Source: Hanleya hanleyi
Lineage: Eukaryota > Mollusca > Polyplacophora > Lepidopleurida > Hanleyidae
DNA: 64,000 nucleotides
Assembly (NCBI GenBank): GCA_036873755.1
Contig: JAVTVY010025105.1
Coordinates: forward strand, 1 to 64,000
Reading direction: 5' to 3'
Shown: piece after piece, positions 23,782-37,100 of the stretch
Layout: each line of letters starts with the position of its first letter
Numbering within the stretch: the first letter of the stretch is position 1
The notes under the pieces: generated by a model
What the model was told of the DNA's origin: nothing
What the model saw: only the letters and a program-made list of their open reading frames with translations
Databases searched by the model: none
Position numbers and translations under genes: made by a program

Positions 23782-24012
23782 TCGAAGTCAATTTTAGAAT
23801 CAGCAATAATAACCAAGATTGCTCAATTCTCCCCGGAAAGGGAGTGCTTCAAAAACATGACTTACAATACTTATATTATCAGACTATGGAAAGTGATATC
23901 ACCATCTTATAAATGGCAGACCAGTTTCAGCACAACTAGACTGTCTACCTGAGAAAAATGCCAGGACATTATTGCGAGACAGATTTCCTGAAATGACAGG
24001 GCTGAGTTTTAC

Positions 24013-24097
24013 CTTGTTGTGAATGCTGTGCTTCACGAAGGCTTCTTAGTGCTTCTCGTATTTTCCTTCGTTCTGGGAAATCGGCACACTGCTGCAA
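24013..24097 (-). CDS. Smoothelin-like gene, exon 2 of those visible
   Basis: An 85-bp minus-strand exon carries the diagnostic part of a smoothelin-type domain: LQQCADFPERRKIREALRSL, then REAQHSQQ. Acceptor is TTCTCCAG above 24097; donor is G|GTAAAAC below 24013. It enters in phase 0 from exon 25398-26300 (...DEDTLVYL) and leaves in phase 1 to exon 22201-22436, so all three exons join in frame. The DFxERRxIRxAxRxLR pattern is the conserved core of smoothelin/SMTNL proteins, cytoskeletal proteins of contractile cells in vertebrates. The role in this organism is inferred from family only. This short exon is the strongest evidence for the gene's identity. Confidence 0.75.
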
Positions 24098-25230
24098 CTG
24101 GAGAATAATACAATTCAATCACAAAAGAACAGTCTGAAATAAACTCATTATTCTCAAAATAATGTATAATTTGGCAAATATTACATGAAAATGTGCAATT
24201 TTAATTTTTCAAAAAGTAAATACAGAACATCTTCCAAAATCCAACTTATAGGAATAAAAAATGAATGCATATCATGTGCACTTTCACTCAATATGCAAAT
24301 CATTCAAAAGATTAGCCTAACAAAAACCAACAAGGTGTTGATGAGAATTCACAGATGTGTGTCTGATGGGCTTGTAGTTAAATAATGTACACCCAAATTA
24401 AACAACTATTTATAGAGGCAAACTAACATGAAGACAATGTATGTACATTCATGTACAACATGTAGACATTTCACTCCATTTTCAAACAGCTGGTTAAAAT
24501 GCCAACATCGTGAATCCGAAAATAAATGCAGCGGCCCACTATGGAATCCACACAAACAATGGCGTACGTAACAATGTTCTGAGCTGACCATACTACATGT
24601 ACCCACTGCTAAATTTCAGACAGTAAATGGACTTGTACATGATCAATTTATGAACAAATTACAATAATGATACATGTAGATCTATAGATAAAACAATAGC
24701 AGTTTAACAGTTATACCATATATATCTAACCCAGTGTGCAGAGATCTGATGTTATTCAATGAACCTTTTCAATGACATGTTCCTGGTATAAATTTTCAAC
24801 ATGAGGTCACACATTGTAAATTCTGTTTTTAAGAAGGATGTGAGAATAGTGGAAGGGGATTCTCATCATCCAGTACCATCTGTGTGGACACTTCTTTTAT
24901 GGCAAAATTTTCTTCATATTTATCTCCCATGATCAGGTCACAAGTTACATATATACCATCCTTGACTTGGTCTGTGATCTGACATTAATTGTTAGGAAAG
25001 GCTTTCAGCTGTTGAAATAGTGTTGGAAATTGAATGACATTTAACATACACAGCACCTTTTCAGACGAAAAAAAAACAAAACAATTCTGCACGGCAATAA
25101 TTCATTTTGACAAGGAATGTGCCCAAATTACAGAATTTTGGTACTTTCGATAGGCGTCTGACATGGCACTAGATAAATAAGTGTTAAAAATTTGGTGGTC
25201 GTGTCTCAAGCAGTCTTGCCTAGAATGCGG

Positions 25231-25299
25231 TAACGGATGGATGGACGTACATGGCGATGACAATACCCCAAGGCGAAAATGGCCGAGGGGTAAAAATTG
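25231..25299 (+). repeat. Dispersed repeat ending in GGCCGAGGGGTAAAAA, second copy
   Basis: GGATGGATGGACGTACATGG, ATGACAATACCCC and AATGGCCGAGGGGTAAAAA match the segment at 19397-19473. It lies in the smoothelin-like intron. Confidence 0.6.
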
Positions 25300-25397
25300 G
25301 TTTGACCATACACATCTTCATGTACATGGTCATGGATATCTGTAGAATACATAGTTACCATGGTTACCTGTACAATCTACTATTATAGCAGACCTAC

Positions 25398-26300
25398 CAA
25401 ATAGACAAGAGTATCCTCATCATACACCCTGTACTTGTTCTCCTTCATCTCTGTACTTGATGATCTGCTCAAGGAGTGATCTGTGTGGACGGAATGACGA
25501 CGGAACACAGGAATCTCTGTAGATGACCGGTAAATGTTGAAGTCTTCGTTATCTTCATCTTCTGGTTGTGATGACTGGTTGGTCAGTGGTATGTCCAAAC
25601 TTGTCTGGTGACGATCTTCAGATAACTTCAATCGTAGACTGGATTTAACAGGGGAGACAACTCCAACAGAAAACCGTCTGGTCGAGGTTTTTCTATTCGA
25701 GGAGGAATGACTATTATTTGTTTTGGCCATGTTAAACGTCCGGTCTGAAACTGTTGCTTCCACATTATTTCTATCAATCACTAGGCTAGCGTTCGGAAGT
25801 GAGAAATCAAAAGTGATCGTTCCCGAGTCTATACTCGGATATGTTGAAAAAGTTTCAGAATCAGTGAAACCATTATTCGGCTGCCATACAGAAGATTGCG
25901 GAGAAACAGCTCCAGAAATGTTCGACGAATCTGAATATCCCGATGAGGTAGAACCGGTTGAAACTGGTCGTGTTGTGATGTAATAGGAACTGGTTATAGT
26001 TGATTCTGGTGATTCGGTCTTCGCTGATGAGGGTATAACTCTTTGACTAGAATATGAAGATGACCTTGCTGGTGACCTTGACCTTGTGGAGTTTGTCGGA
26101 TAAATGGTTGTGTTTGGGTATGACCCTGTCAGAGTGGTCATAGTGGTGTGAGTCGTGGTCTTTGGCTGTGAGAGTAGTACGGATGTTGTAAACTTGCTTA
26201 TGAGATGAACATCTTTGCCAATAACGCAGCCTCCAGATTCAAACTGCCAAAGTTGTGTGCCTAAATTCAGCCCCTGGTCCAAGCCGATGCATCTGTCAAC
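25398..26300 (-). CDS. Smoothelin-like gene, large Ser/Thr-rich exon (exon 1 of those visible)
   Basis: A 903-bp minus-strand exon of exactly 301 codons with no stop. The acceptor TTGTCTTGACAG lies above 26300; the donor GTAGGT lies below 25398; both are phase 0, so it is an internal exon and the TTG at 26282 is not a start. The product begins VDRCIGLDQGLNLG and continues as a long low-complexity Ser/Thr/Pro region (e.g. TRSRSPARSSSYSS), then KTSTRRFSVGVVSPVKSSLR with possible phosphorylation sites, and ends MKENKYRVYDEDTLVYL, which leads into the smoothelin-type helix on the next exon. Upstream exons, the start codon and any C-terminal calponin-homology domain were not found and are presumably outside the window or behind large introns. 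Confidence 0.7.
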
Positions 26301-26815
26301 CTGTCAAGACAAGAATACAAACTTCATCATTTGAAAATCCTGGAGACACGATTTCAATGGTAATTTGAAGCACAAGCTATACAAGCCTACATGTACATTA
26401 AACATTCATGTAAAGGTAATTAAGTTTGAAGGTATGTGACCTACTTATCAGCATTCTGTAAGATGACTCCGTTTAAATTACCCTAATGACAAGCAGTCGT
26501 GTGTCAGAGCAATATACTTTAACTTTATTCTACCAATTTATTCAAACTTAACATGGTTAAATGACCATGAAAACTAAACAATGGTCAGTTAAACTGGTGA
26601 ACAAAGCTCATTTACAAACAATATCATCCCATAAATGAGAGACTGGAAAAAATGACAATTAATATGGCTTCATGTTAGATTTACAATGATTAAACAAACA
26701 TGATCAATGCATATATTTGTTATCATCTAGAAAGTGATCGTATAACAGAATTTTCGTTATTTTGGGATACCATAACACTATCTTAGAATAGCACAAATTC
26801 TAGTGCTGAAAAATT

Positions 26816-26920
26816 GGTCGAGTCCCATGCAGGATTCGAACCAGCGACCCCAAGAGTCAGGCACCTAATCGCCAGCACTGTATGACGGCGATCTAAACCA
26901 CTCAGCCAACGGGCCTCCCA
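26816..26920 (-). repeat. tRNA-derived SINE head
   Basis: Read on the minus strand it has an A-box-like TTGGCTGAGTGGTTTAGATC and a perfect B-box GGTTCGAATCC spaced as in a long-variable-arm (Leu/Ser-like) tRNA. The 5' and 3' ends do not form an acceptor stem, so it is not a working tRNA gene. The sequence continuing to lower coordinates (to about 26750) is probably the SINE body. Confidence 0.65.
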
Positions 26921-27769
26921 CAAAAATAGGAGGTAGCAGACCAATGCAATACGTGATCAATGCATAAGATTCCTTGAACAGGTATCTATATAGATCAGGG
27001 TTACATGTAAATGCAGGATTTTCGCCAAAGTCCTTGTTTGAAAATAGCTTTGTCGTTATTTGAAAAAAACTAATTTTGCAAAATGGCTAATATCACTCAA
27101 ATGGTGTTGAACATGCCAAAACATTGTCAGTTTGTGTTCTTTAGAGTGTTTTACACAAACTACTGTGCCTTTTGCCCCTGATATTCACTTTAATCTATGA
27201 GATTTCTAAAATAAAGTCATTTGATTTTGTGAAAAAATGGTCATTTGATTTTATAGTTGTGTTCTTTTTAAGGACGCTGTGAGACCCTGTATCTAACTCT
27301 GTAGATCTACATTCTGAAGTTCACTCCGCTTTTCAAAATATAAAAAAAAAACATCAGAAGTTGCCTGTCTGTACTACAACAAGTACATGTAAATACATAC
27401 ATGTATATCATACACATCTTCAGAGTACATGTGTGTCCAATCTTTCACATGGGAGTACATGTACAAATAGAAGCTGAAAACCTGTACAATATTTTGAAGA
27501 GAGTAGGCTCCCTTGTTTGTTAGTTCAGGTTGGTCTGTAACAATTTTGAGCCTGCAGACTCAGTACAAATAACTGTCATATTAAAGAAAGTAATTAGGAT
27601 TCATCACACAATGAAGAATGTATTGCTGACATGAAGACAATAATTTTGATTTCAAACAATAGTTGGCATTGTGTAGTTCACCAAAAAAAATTAAATTTAA
27701 ATAAACAATCCATTCTTATCAAACCATTTTTGGAATTCTACATAGTAATGTCTAATGAGTGTATTTGGT
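26921..27769. other. No gene seen
   Basis: Non-coding, rich in TACATGTA words. Further upstream smoothelin-like exons were not found here. Confidence 0.5.
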
Positions 27770-28558
27770 GTCCACATAATATAAGGACTGTAGGTTGATG
27801 TCGTCACAATATAAGGGCTGTAGGTTGATGTCGTCACAATATAAGGGCTGCAGGTTGATGTCGTCACAATATAAGGACTGTAGGTTGATGTCGTCACAAT
27901 ATAAGGACTGTAGGTTGATGTCGTCACAATATAAGGGCTGCAGGTTGATGTCGTCACAATATAAGGACTAGGTTGATGTCGTCACAATATAAGGACTGTA
28001 GGTTGATGTCGTCACAAATAAGGACTGTAGGTTGATGTCGTCACAATATAAGGGCTGCAGGTTGATGTCGTCACAATATAAGGACTGTAGGTTGATGTCG
28101 TCACAATATAAGGACTGCAGGTTGATGTCGTCACAATATAAGGACTGTAGGTTGATGTCGTCACAATATAAGGGCTGCAGGTTGATGTCGTCACAATATA
28201 AGGACTAGGTTGATGTCGTCACAATATAAGGACTGTAGGTTGATGTCCTCACAATATAACGACTGTAGGTTGATGTCGTCACAATATAAGGACTGTAGGT
28301 TGATGTCCTCACAATATAAGGACTGTAGGTTGATGTCCTCACAATATAACGACTGTAGGTTGATGTCCTCACAATACAAGGACTGCTGGTTGATGTCCTC
28401 ACAATACAAGGACTGCTGGTTGATGTCCTCACAATACAAGGACTGCTGGTTGATGTCCTCACAATACAAGGACTGCTGGTTGATGTCCTCACAATACAAG
28501 GACTGCTGGTTGATGTCCTCACAATACAAGGACTGCTGGTTGATGTCCTCACAATAGA
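27770..28558 (+). repeat. 30-bp minisatellite, about 26 copies
   Basis: The unit is built from AGGACTGTAGGTTGATGTCG followed by TCACAATATA. Two variants are spatially sorted: GTCGTC units dominate before about 28240, and GTCCTC with ACAAGGACTGCTGG dominates after about 28370, which suggests the array grew from both ends. Because 30 is divisible by three, long artificial open frames appear on both strands. Confidence 0.95.
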
Positions 28559-30260
28559 AGGCATGTAATTCCTCACAACATAAGGTGTGTGCTTTGATGT
28601 CCTCACACTATAAAGACTGCAAGTCTGTGTCCTCACAGTATAAGGAGTATAATTCGGGGTCCTCACAATATAAAAATTGGTGTCCTCACAATATGGAGTA
28701 TAATTTGGTCTCCTCACAATGTGTCGTCATAATATATAAAGAGCACAAGTCGGTGTTCTCACAATGTAAGGTGTGTGCTCTAATGTCCTCACAAGTCATT
28801 GTCCTCACAATATAAGGAGTACAATTTGGAATCCTCAAAATATATGCAGAGTGTAATTTAGTGTCCTCACCATGTGTCCTCGCAATATGTAAGGATTATA
28901 ATTTGGTGTCCTCATAATATAAGGAGTGTAATCAGGCGTTCTCTATAATGTAAAGAGTATAATTTAGTGTCCTCACAATATGGAGTGTAATTTTATAGTG
29001 TACTCATCAAGGGCATAGACAAGTTGTCATGTTTGGGGAGGGCTTGAGAGGGGGGAGTCTGAGAGGGGAGTGTCCCCCCTCGCAGCGTAGGAATTCTTTT
29101 TTGAAAATTGATGGTAAATTGGCGCTCTCTGGGAGCATTTGAGTGGTATAAGATTGTACCAATTGAACTTTTAATTTGTGCCAAAATGTCTCATAACAGT
29201 GTCGATCACAACAATGATATATAAGCTGAACTGATCATTCAATCCTGGGTTTGCACTATAATTCAAGTGTATCCTCAGACAATACTATCTTGCCCCGATA
29301 GCAGCAGGCGGCTGCACATGGCTGAGCGCATGAGTTCTGGTTTGTCAACATCTCTTTAACATAGGAAATATTTTTAATCGATTATAACTGGACTGTTTTC
29401 GACCTGCAGTTGCCAGACAAAAATGTAAGCTTAGTGGTCCTTTCTTGGAACAGTAGGAAAACTTATCCATATTTATCATATCTACACCAGTTATCAAACA
29501 GTGACTTTGGGTCTATGTCAGATTTTATACCTTTATTTCTTGGTTTTCTTTGTGAATGAAGAAATACTGAACAAATGACTGGGATCTGAATTGAAAAACA
29601 AAAACAAGTTTATAGTGAAAAAGTTACGAAAAACCGATGTGATAATATTTTTCATCCAAATAGGCGATATTTGATTGGATTGGAGCACACTATTCTATGC
29701 TCGGAGACGGTCACACGAGATTTGAGCCTGAAAAGCAGTCTATTGCTTTATTCACTAAATGATTGTAATCTTATTTTAGGCCTACTGGTATACACTGGTG
29801 ATGATAATGTTACTTCCCCTGTATTATGCAACCATTGAAAAACATAGGCTATGTGATAAGATAAGCATTTTCTTCTATGCTTATGTTTGCTTTCTTTTTT
29901 TGTTTGTTTTTGTTGTTTTTGTTGTTGTTTTTTTTTTGCCGGTTTGCAAAATTGGGGGGCTTCTGCCTATGCCCTTGCTCACAATATACATGTAAGCTGT
30001 GTGCTTTGGTGTTCTAACATAATAAATAGTGCAAGTTGGTGTTCTAACCCTAACCCTCACTCAAAGAGTGTAATTTGATGTCCTTACAATATAAGGAGCA
30101 TAATTTAGTGTCCTTAAAATATATAAGGAGTATAATTGGATGTCCTCAAAATATAAGGAGTAATTTAGTGCCCATACAGTATGGTTCACACAATACAAGA
30201 AATGTGATTTTATGTCCTCAGATAAGCGTAATTTTGTTAACGTCCTCACAATATGAGAAA
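28559..30260 (+). repeat. Decayed extension of the 30-bp minisatellite
   Basis: Units such as GTCCTCACAATATAAGGAGT with TATAATTTGGT fill 28559-29007 and resume at 29978-30260 after a transposon insertion. They are old diverged relatives of the homogeneous array, so the array was once at least 1.5 kb long. A short AACCCTAACCCT run occurs near 30045. Confidence 0.8.
29008..29977. mobile_element. hAT-like non-autonomous element inside the minisatellite
   Basis: The ends are CAAGGGCATAGACA on the left and, reversed, CAAGGGCATAGGCA on the right. Decayed minisatellite units on both sides show the insertion point. The flanks share CTCAT (left) and CTCAC (right), fitting a short duplication of about 5 bp with one change. 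The terminal motif resembles hAT elements. No transposase remains. Confidence 0.7.
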
Positions 30261-31919
30261 GAACAGTGAAGTCACGATGTACATGACTTGCTAGAAGTGT
30301 ACATGATCCAATAAAGTAAACATGAGAACTGATGAAATGGCACAGTGTTCGGTGTACAACTGAGCCAGCCCAATGTAGTTAGAGTAATGGTGGTATTACA
30401 GGTATGACATGCCAGGGTGACCAGGATTGTCTTCACACAGCCTCCTGACCCTAGAATTCCTCCTCTCACATCCAAACCTTTTTGAACACAGCTGAAATTA
30501 TAGTCTGCCTTCAACTGATTCACACTTTGCTCTATTACCCTCAACAGAAAGGTCTCCAAATACTTTGCCCTTGAGCAGTAAAACTGGAGTAATGAGCCCC
30601 AATAAACACATGGACACAAAGTATTAAAACATCCCTTGAGGGCAATTTAACCAAAGTTATATGTAATTTAACACACCATGTTCATAACAGCTATCAAATC
30701 TGTACAAAAATCGTGAGAAGTATTTATTGTAAGACACATTTCCACCAAAGGCACCATCCTTGAGCCAAATTATGGCTACATCACTACAAGATATTGTGAC
30801 TACAGCAAGTGTAGCATACTGGAAAGGAATACAGATTTTGTAAAATTCATGAACTTGAAACTATGGTAAGTAATTCAAAATTACCAAAGGCTCACCAATA
30901 TTTCTTACATCCCAGTCTTTTGCTAAGGTTCCTTATTTTGACAAAATTCAATGAGCCAATGTACTACACGTAAGTAAAGTATGTACTTACAATCAGTGTG
31001 CAGTCAGAAGTAAGGTAAATTTGCAGCTATTCCAGTGACATTCAAAGCATAATATACATGTAGAACAATTTCTAATCTAAGGTCATTCCCATTTGGCTAA
31101 AAAGATATGTGCCAAGTTTGTAATACACTGAATATAGAAAATTCCCACATTTGGCAAAGAGCCAATCTTCCAAAAATAATGCCAGTTGTATGGACATGTT
31201 CAACTTAATATTTACAGCATAAAAGATGACTAGAGAAATGTACAGGTATAGATTCACTGACACGTGTAACTGTTAATACACGAGTGTAAATTGGGATCTG
31301 CTCAAATTACTAATTGGTCTACCTGCGTTAACATAAACATGTATCATATCCATTTATACAATACAGAAGTTACCATTACTATCAGGCTATCATACAACCT
31401 GGATACAATATTAAATGTACAGATATCTTATATCACAGGAGAGCATTCATGAAGCCAGTAATTAGCCTTACCACTTTTTTGTCTCATGATTACTGTACTA
31501 ACGAATCAAAGTCTCTCACTGTTGAAGCTTTCAGCTCAATTTATTGACTGAATGGTATCTGTATTGTATTTTATGGTAGACCGGTGGATAAACAATAGTC
31601 TTAACTGAAGTAGTTAAATGATTAATCTATTTATAGTTTACACTGATCCACGTTTTTCAATTCTGACAGGTACATGTATGTGCACATTTATAACACCACA
31701 TGGACATTTACACTGCCTTAGTTTTAGTGAATCTAACCCAATTACATTTATATATATATGCTGGTACACTTTTCTATTCAAATTTAAACAGACATATTGA
31801 GTACCATTTGAAATAGAATCTAGGTCGATTTTGAGTGCATATGGTTGAATGGTACATACCCTAAATAATGGTACAAAGATACAAGTACAGTGTAAATGGT
31901 ATGGTATGGGTTGACGTGG
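30261..31919. other. No recognised gene
   Basis: A 116-codon minus-strand frame (30272-30619) has no recognisable domain or splice support. The rest is AT-rich non-coding DNA. Confidence 0.4.
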
Positions 31920-31924
31920 GGACT

Positions 31925-32555
31925 CTATTACAGCACAAAGGGGTGAGAACATTACAGCACAAAGTGGTGAGGACACAACATTACAGAACAAAGTGGTGAG
32001 GACACAACATTACAGCACAAAGTGGTGAGGACAACATTACAGTACAGAGTGGTGAGGACACAACATTACAGCACAAAGTGGTGAGGACACAACATTACAG
32101 CACAAAGTGGTGAGGACACAACATTACAGCACAAAGTGGCGAGGACATAACATTACAGCACAAAGTGGTAAGGACACAACATTACAGCACAAAGTGGCGA
32201 GGACATAACATTACAGCACAAAGTGGTGAGGACACAACATTACAGCACAAAGTGGTGAGGACACAACATTACAGCACAAAGTGGTGAGGACATAACATTA
32301 CAGCACAAAGTGGCGAGGACATAACATTACAGCACAAAGTGGTGAGGACACAACATTACAGCACAAAGTGGTGGGGACACAACATTACAGTACAAAGTGG
32401 TGAGGATACAACATTACAGCACAAAGTGGTGAGGACAACATTATAGCACAAAGTGGTGAGGACACAACATTACAGCACAAAGTGGCGAGGACACATTACA
32501 GCACAAAGTGGTGAGGACATAACATTACAGCACAAAGTGGTAAGGACACAACATT
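31925..32555 (+). repeat. 29-bp minisatellite, about 22 copies
   Basis: The unit is CATTACAGCACAAAGTGGTG followed by AGGACACAA, with GGCG, GGTA and ACATAA variants interspersed and a few units lacking 5 bp. Copies are highly similar, so the array is young or kept uniform. Confidence 0.95.
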
Positions 32556-33970
32556 TTGGCAACTTTATTTCACAGGCCAAAATATATAAGAAATAATATT
32601 TTTTCTTTTTTTCTTTCATATACACAAGGCTATGAAGATGTAAAATTTTGAAGTGACTGTCCAGATATCACATTCAGTCAAAATTCAGACAAATGTATAT
32701 TGTTGTATGATATGTAGTGAACATGTATGATTATATAATTTATATAATTTGTTACAGATTTTACAAATAAATTAAATGTTTAACCTCAATCAGCATGAAT
32801 ATATTTCTCCATAAAATCTTTCAATATTCTGTACATAGCATAAAACCTGTCCTGCGGCTGGAGAAAGCACAGATGTGGGCATATGCACTGTGGGAATGTA
32901 GGCAACTGTGGGAGGGGTTGGTTGTTGTTTTTTTTGGCAAGATATCACTTTCCTTTAAATCCACTTTCCTCTATTAAATACATATAGTATCAAATCTCAA
33001 CCAGAATATTATTATCAGTGATTAATGATGGGTGGAATATTGAACTTTTCCGAATAGTTGATAAATATCAGCAATTTGCTTCTTTAAAGTGTCTATCGTA
33101 CTATATCTTGTCTGTCGCACTATATTTACATAATTTACAGAAATTCGCCCCACAGCTATTAACCCCTCCTCCCTCACCAATTTCCCTCTTTCCCATCAAA
33201 CTCCACTACTCTGAACTAAGCAAAGACCTCTTTCACCATTGTGCAAGATATACAAATAATTTAAAAAATTAACCTTACTTGGCATGAGTGTATTTGATAG
33301 GCTGATTGATAGGGAATTATGTACAAGAAGTTACTTGACAACAAGAAAAATTATCTGTAAAATCTTCCAAACATTGCTGTGCATCAAGTACATATAATTA
33401 ATTACATGTACCTCAAACCTTGTTATTTACAATTTGCCCAAACGGATTAACAGCAGATATAGTATAAAGAGTTGCCGAAATGTCATACCTTTCAATTTGT
33501 GACCAAATGACATGTACCAAATGTTGTGTGCCAAAATCTTGCAGATTCAAGTCTGCTATGTGGTAGAGCTATGAGACATTACATGTACAGGCAAACTCAA
33601 AGTTTGGTCATGTTCATGAACTTTCCCAACTTTGTAAAGGGCTCAAAAAGGATAACATTTTACCCTGCAAACAGTGGATAATAAGCTATGTGCATTCACC
33701 AGTATATAAGCCACTGCAAAAATTTGATCTCCCAAATTGACTTTGTAAGACAGAATTAAACTCCCTATTCTTAGGCAGTTAGGCGGTGCATGCTATACTA
33801 GAGGGTAAGAGTTCACAGGCTAGCACGCTGGACAGAATGACGGGGTAGTTAAGAGGGCGTGGTGTAAACGTTAGGCAGTTTTATTCCGCATGATACAGTC
33901 TTCCAAGTACCTTGTCTACTGCCAGCAGAGTGTATACTACAGCGAATGCAATCAGCATCAATGTAGTCTG
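32556..33970. other. No gene seen
   Basis: AT-rich non-coding DNA. Short open frames at 32795 and 33018 have no support. Confidence 0.5.
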
Positions 33971-34138
33971 GAACTTAGTGAGTTAGGTGCGCAATTGGCT
34001 TTTTCCTTGATATTTTTCATTCTCCCCTATCTCTTAACATGGTGCTAAATAGCACTGGTGACAATATAGTGCAGATATTTTGCTAATCTTTGGTGCCGGG
34101 GTTTGAAGGCAATATAATTCTTCTAATTATCATCTAAA

Positions 34139-37100
34139 TTGCATAGATTCGCACTGCATGGTAAGGTAATATATCGTCTGTTTAGCGTAGATTCGCAGAT
34201 CGATTTGTCATTCACTTTATTGTCACATCAGGGAGAGTTAATATATTGTCAGTTTAGCGTAGATTCGCAAATGTGTTACCTCGTCGAGATGGCAGAGAAG
34301 ACAATATATTGTCTAATTAGCACTTTGATAATCTCATCCAAATTGCATAGATTCGCACTTCAGGGAGAGTTAATATATTGTCAATTTAGCGTAGATTCGC
34401 AAATGTGTTTACCTCGTCGAGATTGCAGAGAAGACAATATATTGTCTAATTAGCATAGATTCGCAAATCTGTTTTACCTCGGGGAGACTGCAGGGGAGGC
34501 AATATATTGTCTAATTAGCACTTTGATAACCTCATCTAAATTGCATAGATTCGCACTTCACGGAGAGTTAATATATTGTCAGTTTAGCGTAGATTCGCAA
34601 ATGTGTTTACCTAGTCGAGATGGCAGAGAAGACAATATATTGTCTAATTAGCACTTTGATAATCTCATCTAAATTGCATAGATTCGCACTTCATGGAGAG
34701 TTAATATATTGTCTATTTAGCCTAGATTCGCAAATCTGTTTTACCTCGACGAAACTGCAGGGGAGGCAATATATTGTCTAATTAGCACTTTGATAATCTC
34801 ATCTAAATTGCATAGATTCGCACGTCAGGGAGAGTTAATATATTGTCTATTTAGCGTAGATTCGCAAATCTGTTTTACCTCGACGAAACTGCAGGGGAGG
34901 CAATATATTGTCTAATTAGCACTTTGATAATCTCATCTAAATTGCATAGATTCGCACTTCACAGAGAGTTAATATATTTTCAATTTAGTGTAGATTCGCA
35001 AATGTGTTTACCTCGTCGAGATGGCAGAGAAGACAATATATTGTCTAATTAGCACTTTGATCATCTCATCTAAATTGCATAGATTCGCACTTCAGGGAGA
35101 GTTAATATATTGTCAATTTAGCGTAGATTCGCAAATGTGTTTACCTCGTCGAGATGGCAGAGAAGACAATATATTGTCTAATTAGCACTTTGATAATCTC
35201 ATCTAAATTGCATAGATTCGCACTTCACAGAGAGTTAATATATTGTCAATTTAGTGTAGATTCGCAAATGTGTTTACCTCGTCGAGATGGCAGAGAAGAC
35301 AATATATTGTCTAATTAGCACTTTGATAATCTCATCTAAATTGCATAGATTCGCACTTCAGGGAGAGTTAATATATTGTCAATTTAGCGTAGATTCGCAA
35401 ATGTGTTTACCTCGTCGAGATGGCAGAGAAGACAATATATTGTCTAATTAGGACTTTGATAATCTCATCTAAATTGCATAGATTCGCACTTCACAGAGAG
35501 TTAATATATTGTCAATTTAGTGTAGATTCGCAAATGTGTTTACCTCGTCGAGATGGCAGAGAAGACAATATATTGTCTAATTAGCACTTTGATAATCTCA
35601 TCTAAATTGAATAGATTCGCACTTCAGGGAGAGTTAATATATTGTCAATTTAGCGTAGATTGGCAAATGTGTTTACCTCGTCGAGATGGCAGAGAAACCT
35701 CGTCGAGATGGCAGAGATTCGCAAATGTGTTTACCTCGTCGAGATGGCAGAGAAGAGTGAGTGAGTGAGTGGGTGAATAGGGTTTATTGTCACATCAGGG
35801 AGAGTTAATATATTGTCAATTTAGCGTAGATTCGCAAATGTGTTTACCTCGTGGAGATGGCAGAGAAGACAATATATTGTCTAATTAGCACTTTGATAAT
35901 CTCATCTAAATTGCATAGATTCGCACTTCAGGGAGAGTTAATATATTGTCAATTTAGCGTAGATTCGCAAATGTGTTTACCTCGTCGAGATGGCAGAGAA
36001 GACAATATATTGTCTAATTAGCACTTTGATAATCTCATCTAAATTGCATCGATTCGCACGTCAGGGAGAGTTAATATATTGTCTATTTAGCGTAGATTCG
36101 CAAATCTGTTTTACCTCGGGGAGACTACAGGGGAGGCAATATATTGTCTAATTAGCACTTTGATAATCTCATCTAAATTGCATAGATTCGCACTTCACGG
36201 AGAGTTAATATATTGCCAATTTAGCGTAGATTCGCAAATGTGTTTACCTAGTCGAGATGGTAGAGAAGACAATATATTGTCTAATTAGCACTTTGATAAT
36301 CTCATCTAAATTGCATAGATTCGCACTTCATGGAGAGTTAATATATTGTCTATTTAGTGTAGATTCGCAAATCTGTTTTACCTCGACGAAACTGCAGGGG
36401 AGGCAATATATTGTCTAATTAGCACTTTGATAATCTCATCTAAATTGCATAGATTCGCACGTCAGGGAGAGTTAATATATTGTCTATTTAACGCAAATAT
36501 GTTTAACTTGGGCGAAATTTCAGAGAAGACAATATATTGTCTAATTAGCACTTTGATAATCTCATCTAAACTGCATAGATTCGCACTTCACGGAGAGTTA
36601 ATATATTGTCAATTTAGCGTAGATTCGCAAATGTGTTTACCTCGTCGAGATGGCAGAGAAGACAATATATTGTCTAATTAGTACTTTGATAATCTCCTCT
36701 AAATTGTATAGATTCGCACGTCAGGGAGAGTTAATATATTGTCTATTTAGCGTAGATTCGCAAATCTGTTTTACCTCGAAGAAACTGCAGGGGAGGCAAT
36801 ATATTGTCTAATTAGCACTTTGATAATCTCATCTAAATCGCATAGATTCGCACGTCAGGGAGAGTTAATATATTGTCTATTTAGCGTAGATTCGCAAATG
36901 TGTTTAACTTCGGCGAAATTTCAGAGAAGACAACATATTGTCTAATTAGCACTTTGATAATCTCATCTAAATTACCTAGCTTCACACTTCACAGAGAGTT
37001 AATATATTGTCAATTTAGCGTAGATTCGCAAATGTGTTTACCTCGTCGAGATGGCAGAGAAGACAATATATTGTCTAATTAGCACTTTGATAATCTCATC

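Noticed and set aside
26816..26920. A functional tRNA-Leu/Ser gene
   Set aside because: A and B boxes are present but the ends do not pair into an acceptor stem; it is a SINE head.
27697..28717. Long repetitive open frames in the 30-bp minisatellite on both strands
   Set aside because: The unit length is a multiple of three, so stop-free frames arise automatically; several frames are open at once.
30040..30060. Interstitial telomere repeat (AACCCTAACCCT)
   Set aside because: Only two units, within a decayed minisatellite; too short to mean anything.
30272..30619. A 115-codon minus-strand frame
   Set aside because: It lies on the smoothelin strand but has no smoothelin features or splice sites.
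27770..32555. CRISPR-like appearance of evenly spaced repeats
   Set aside because: Units are directly adjacent with no unique spacers, and the DNA is eukaryotic.
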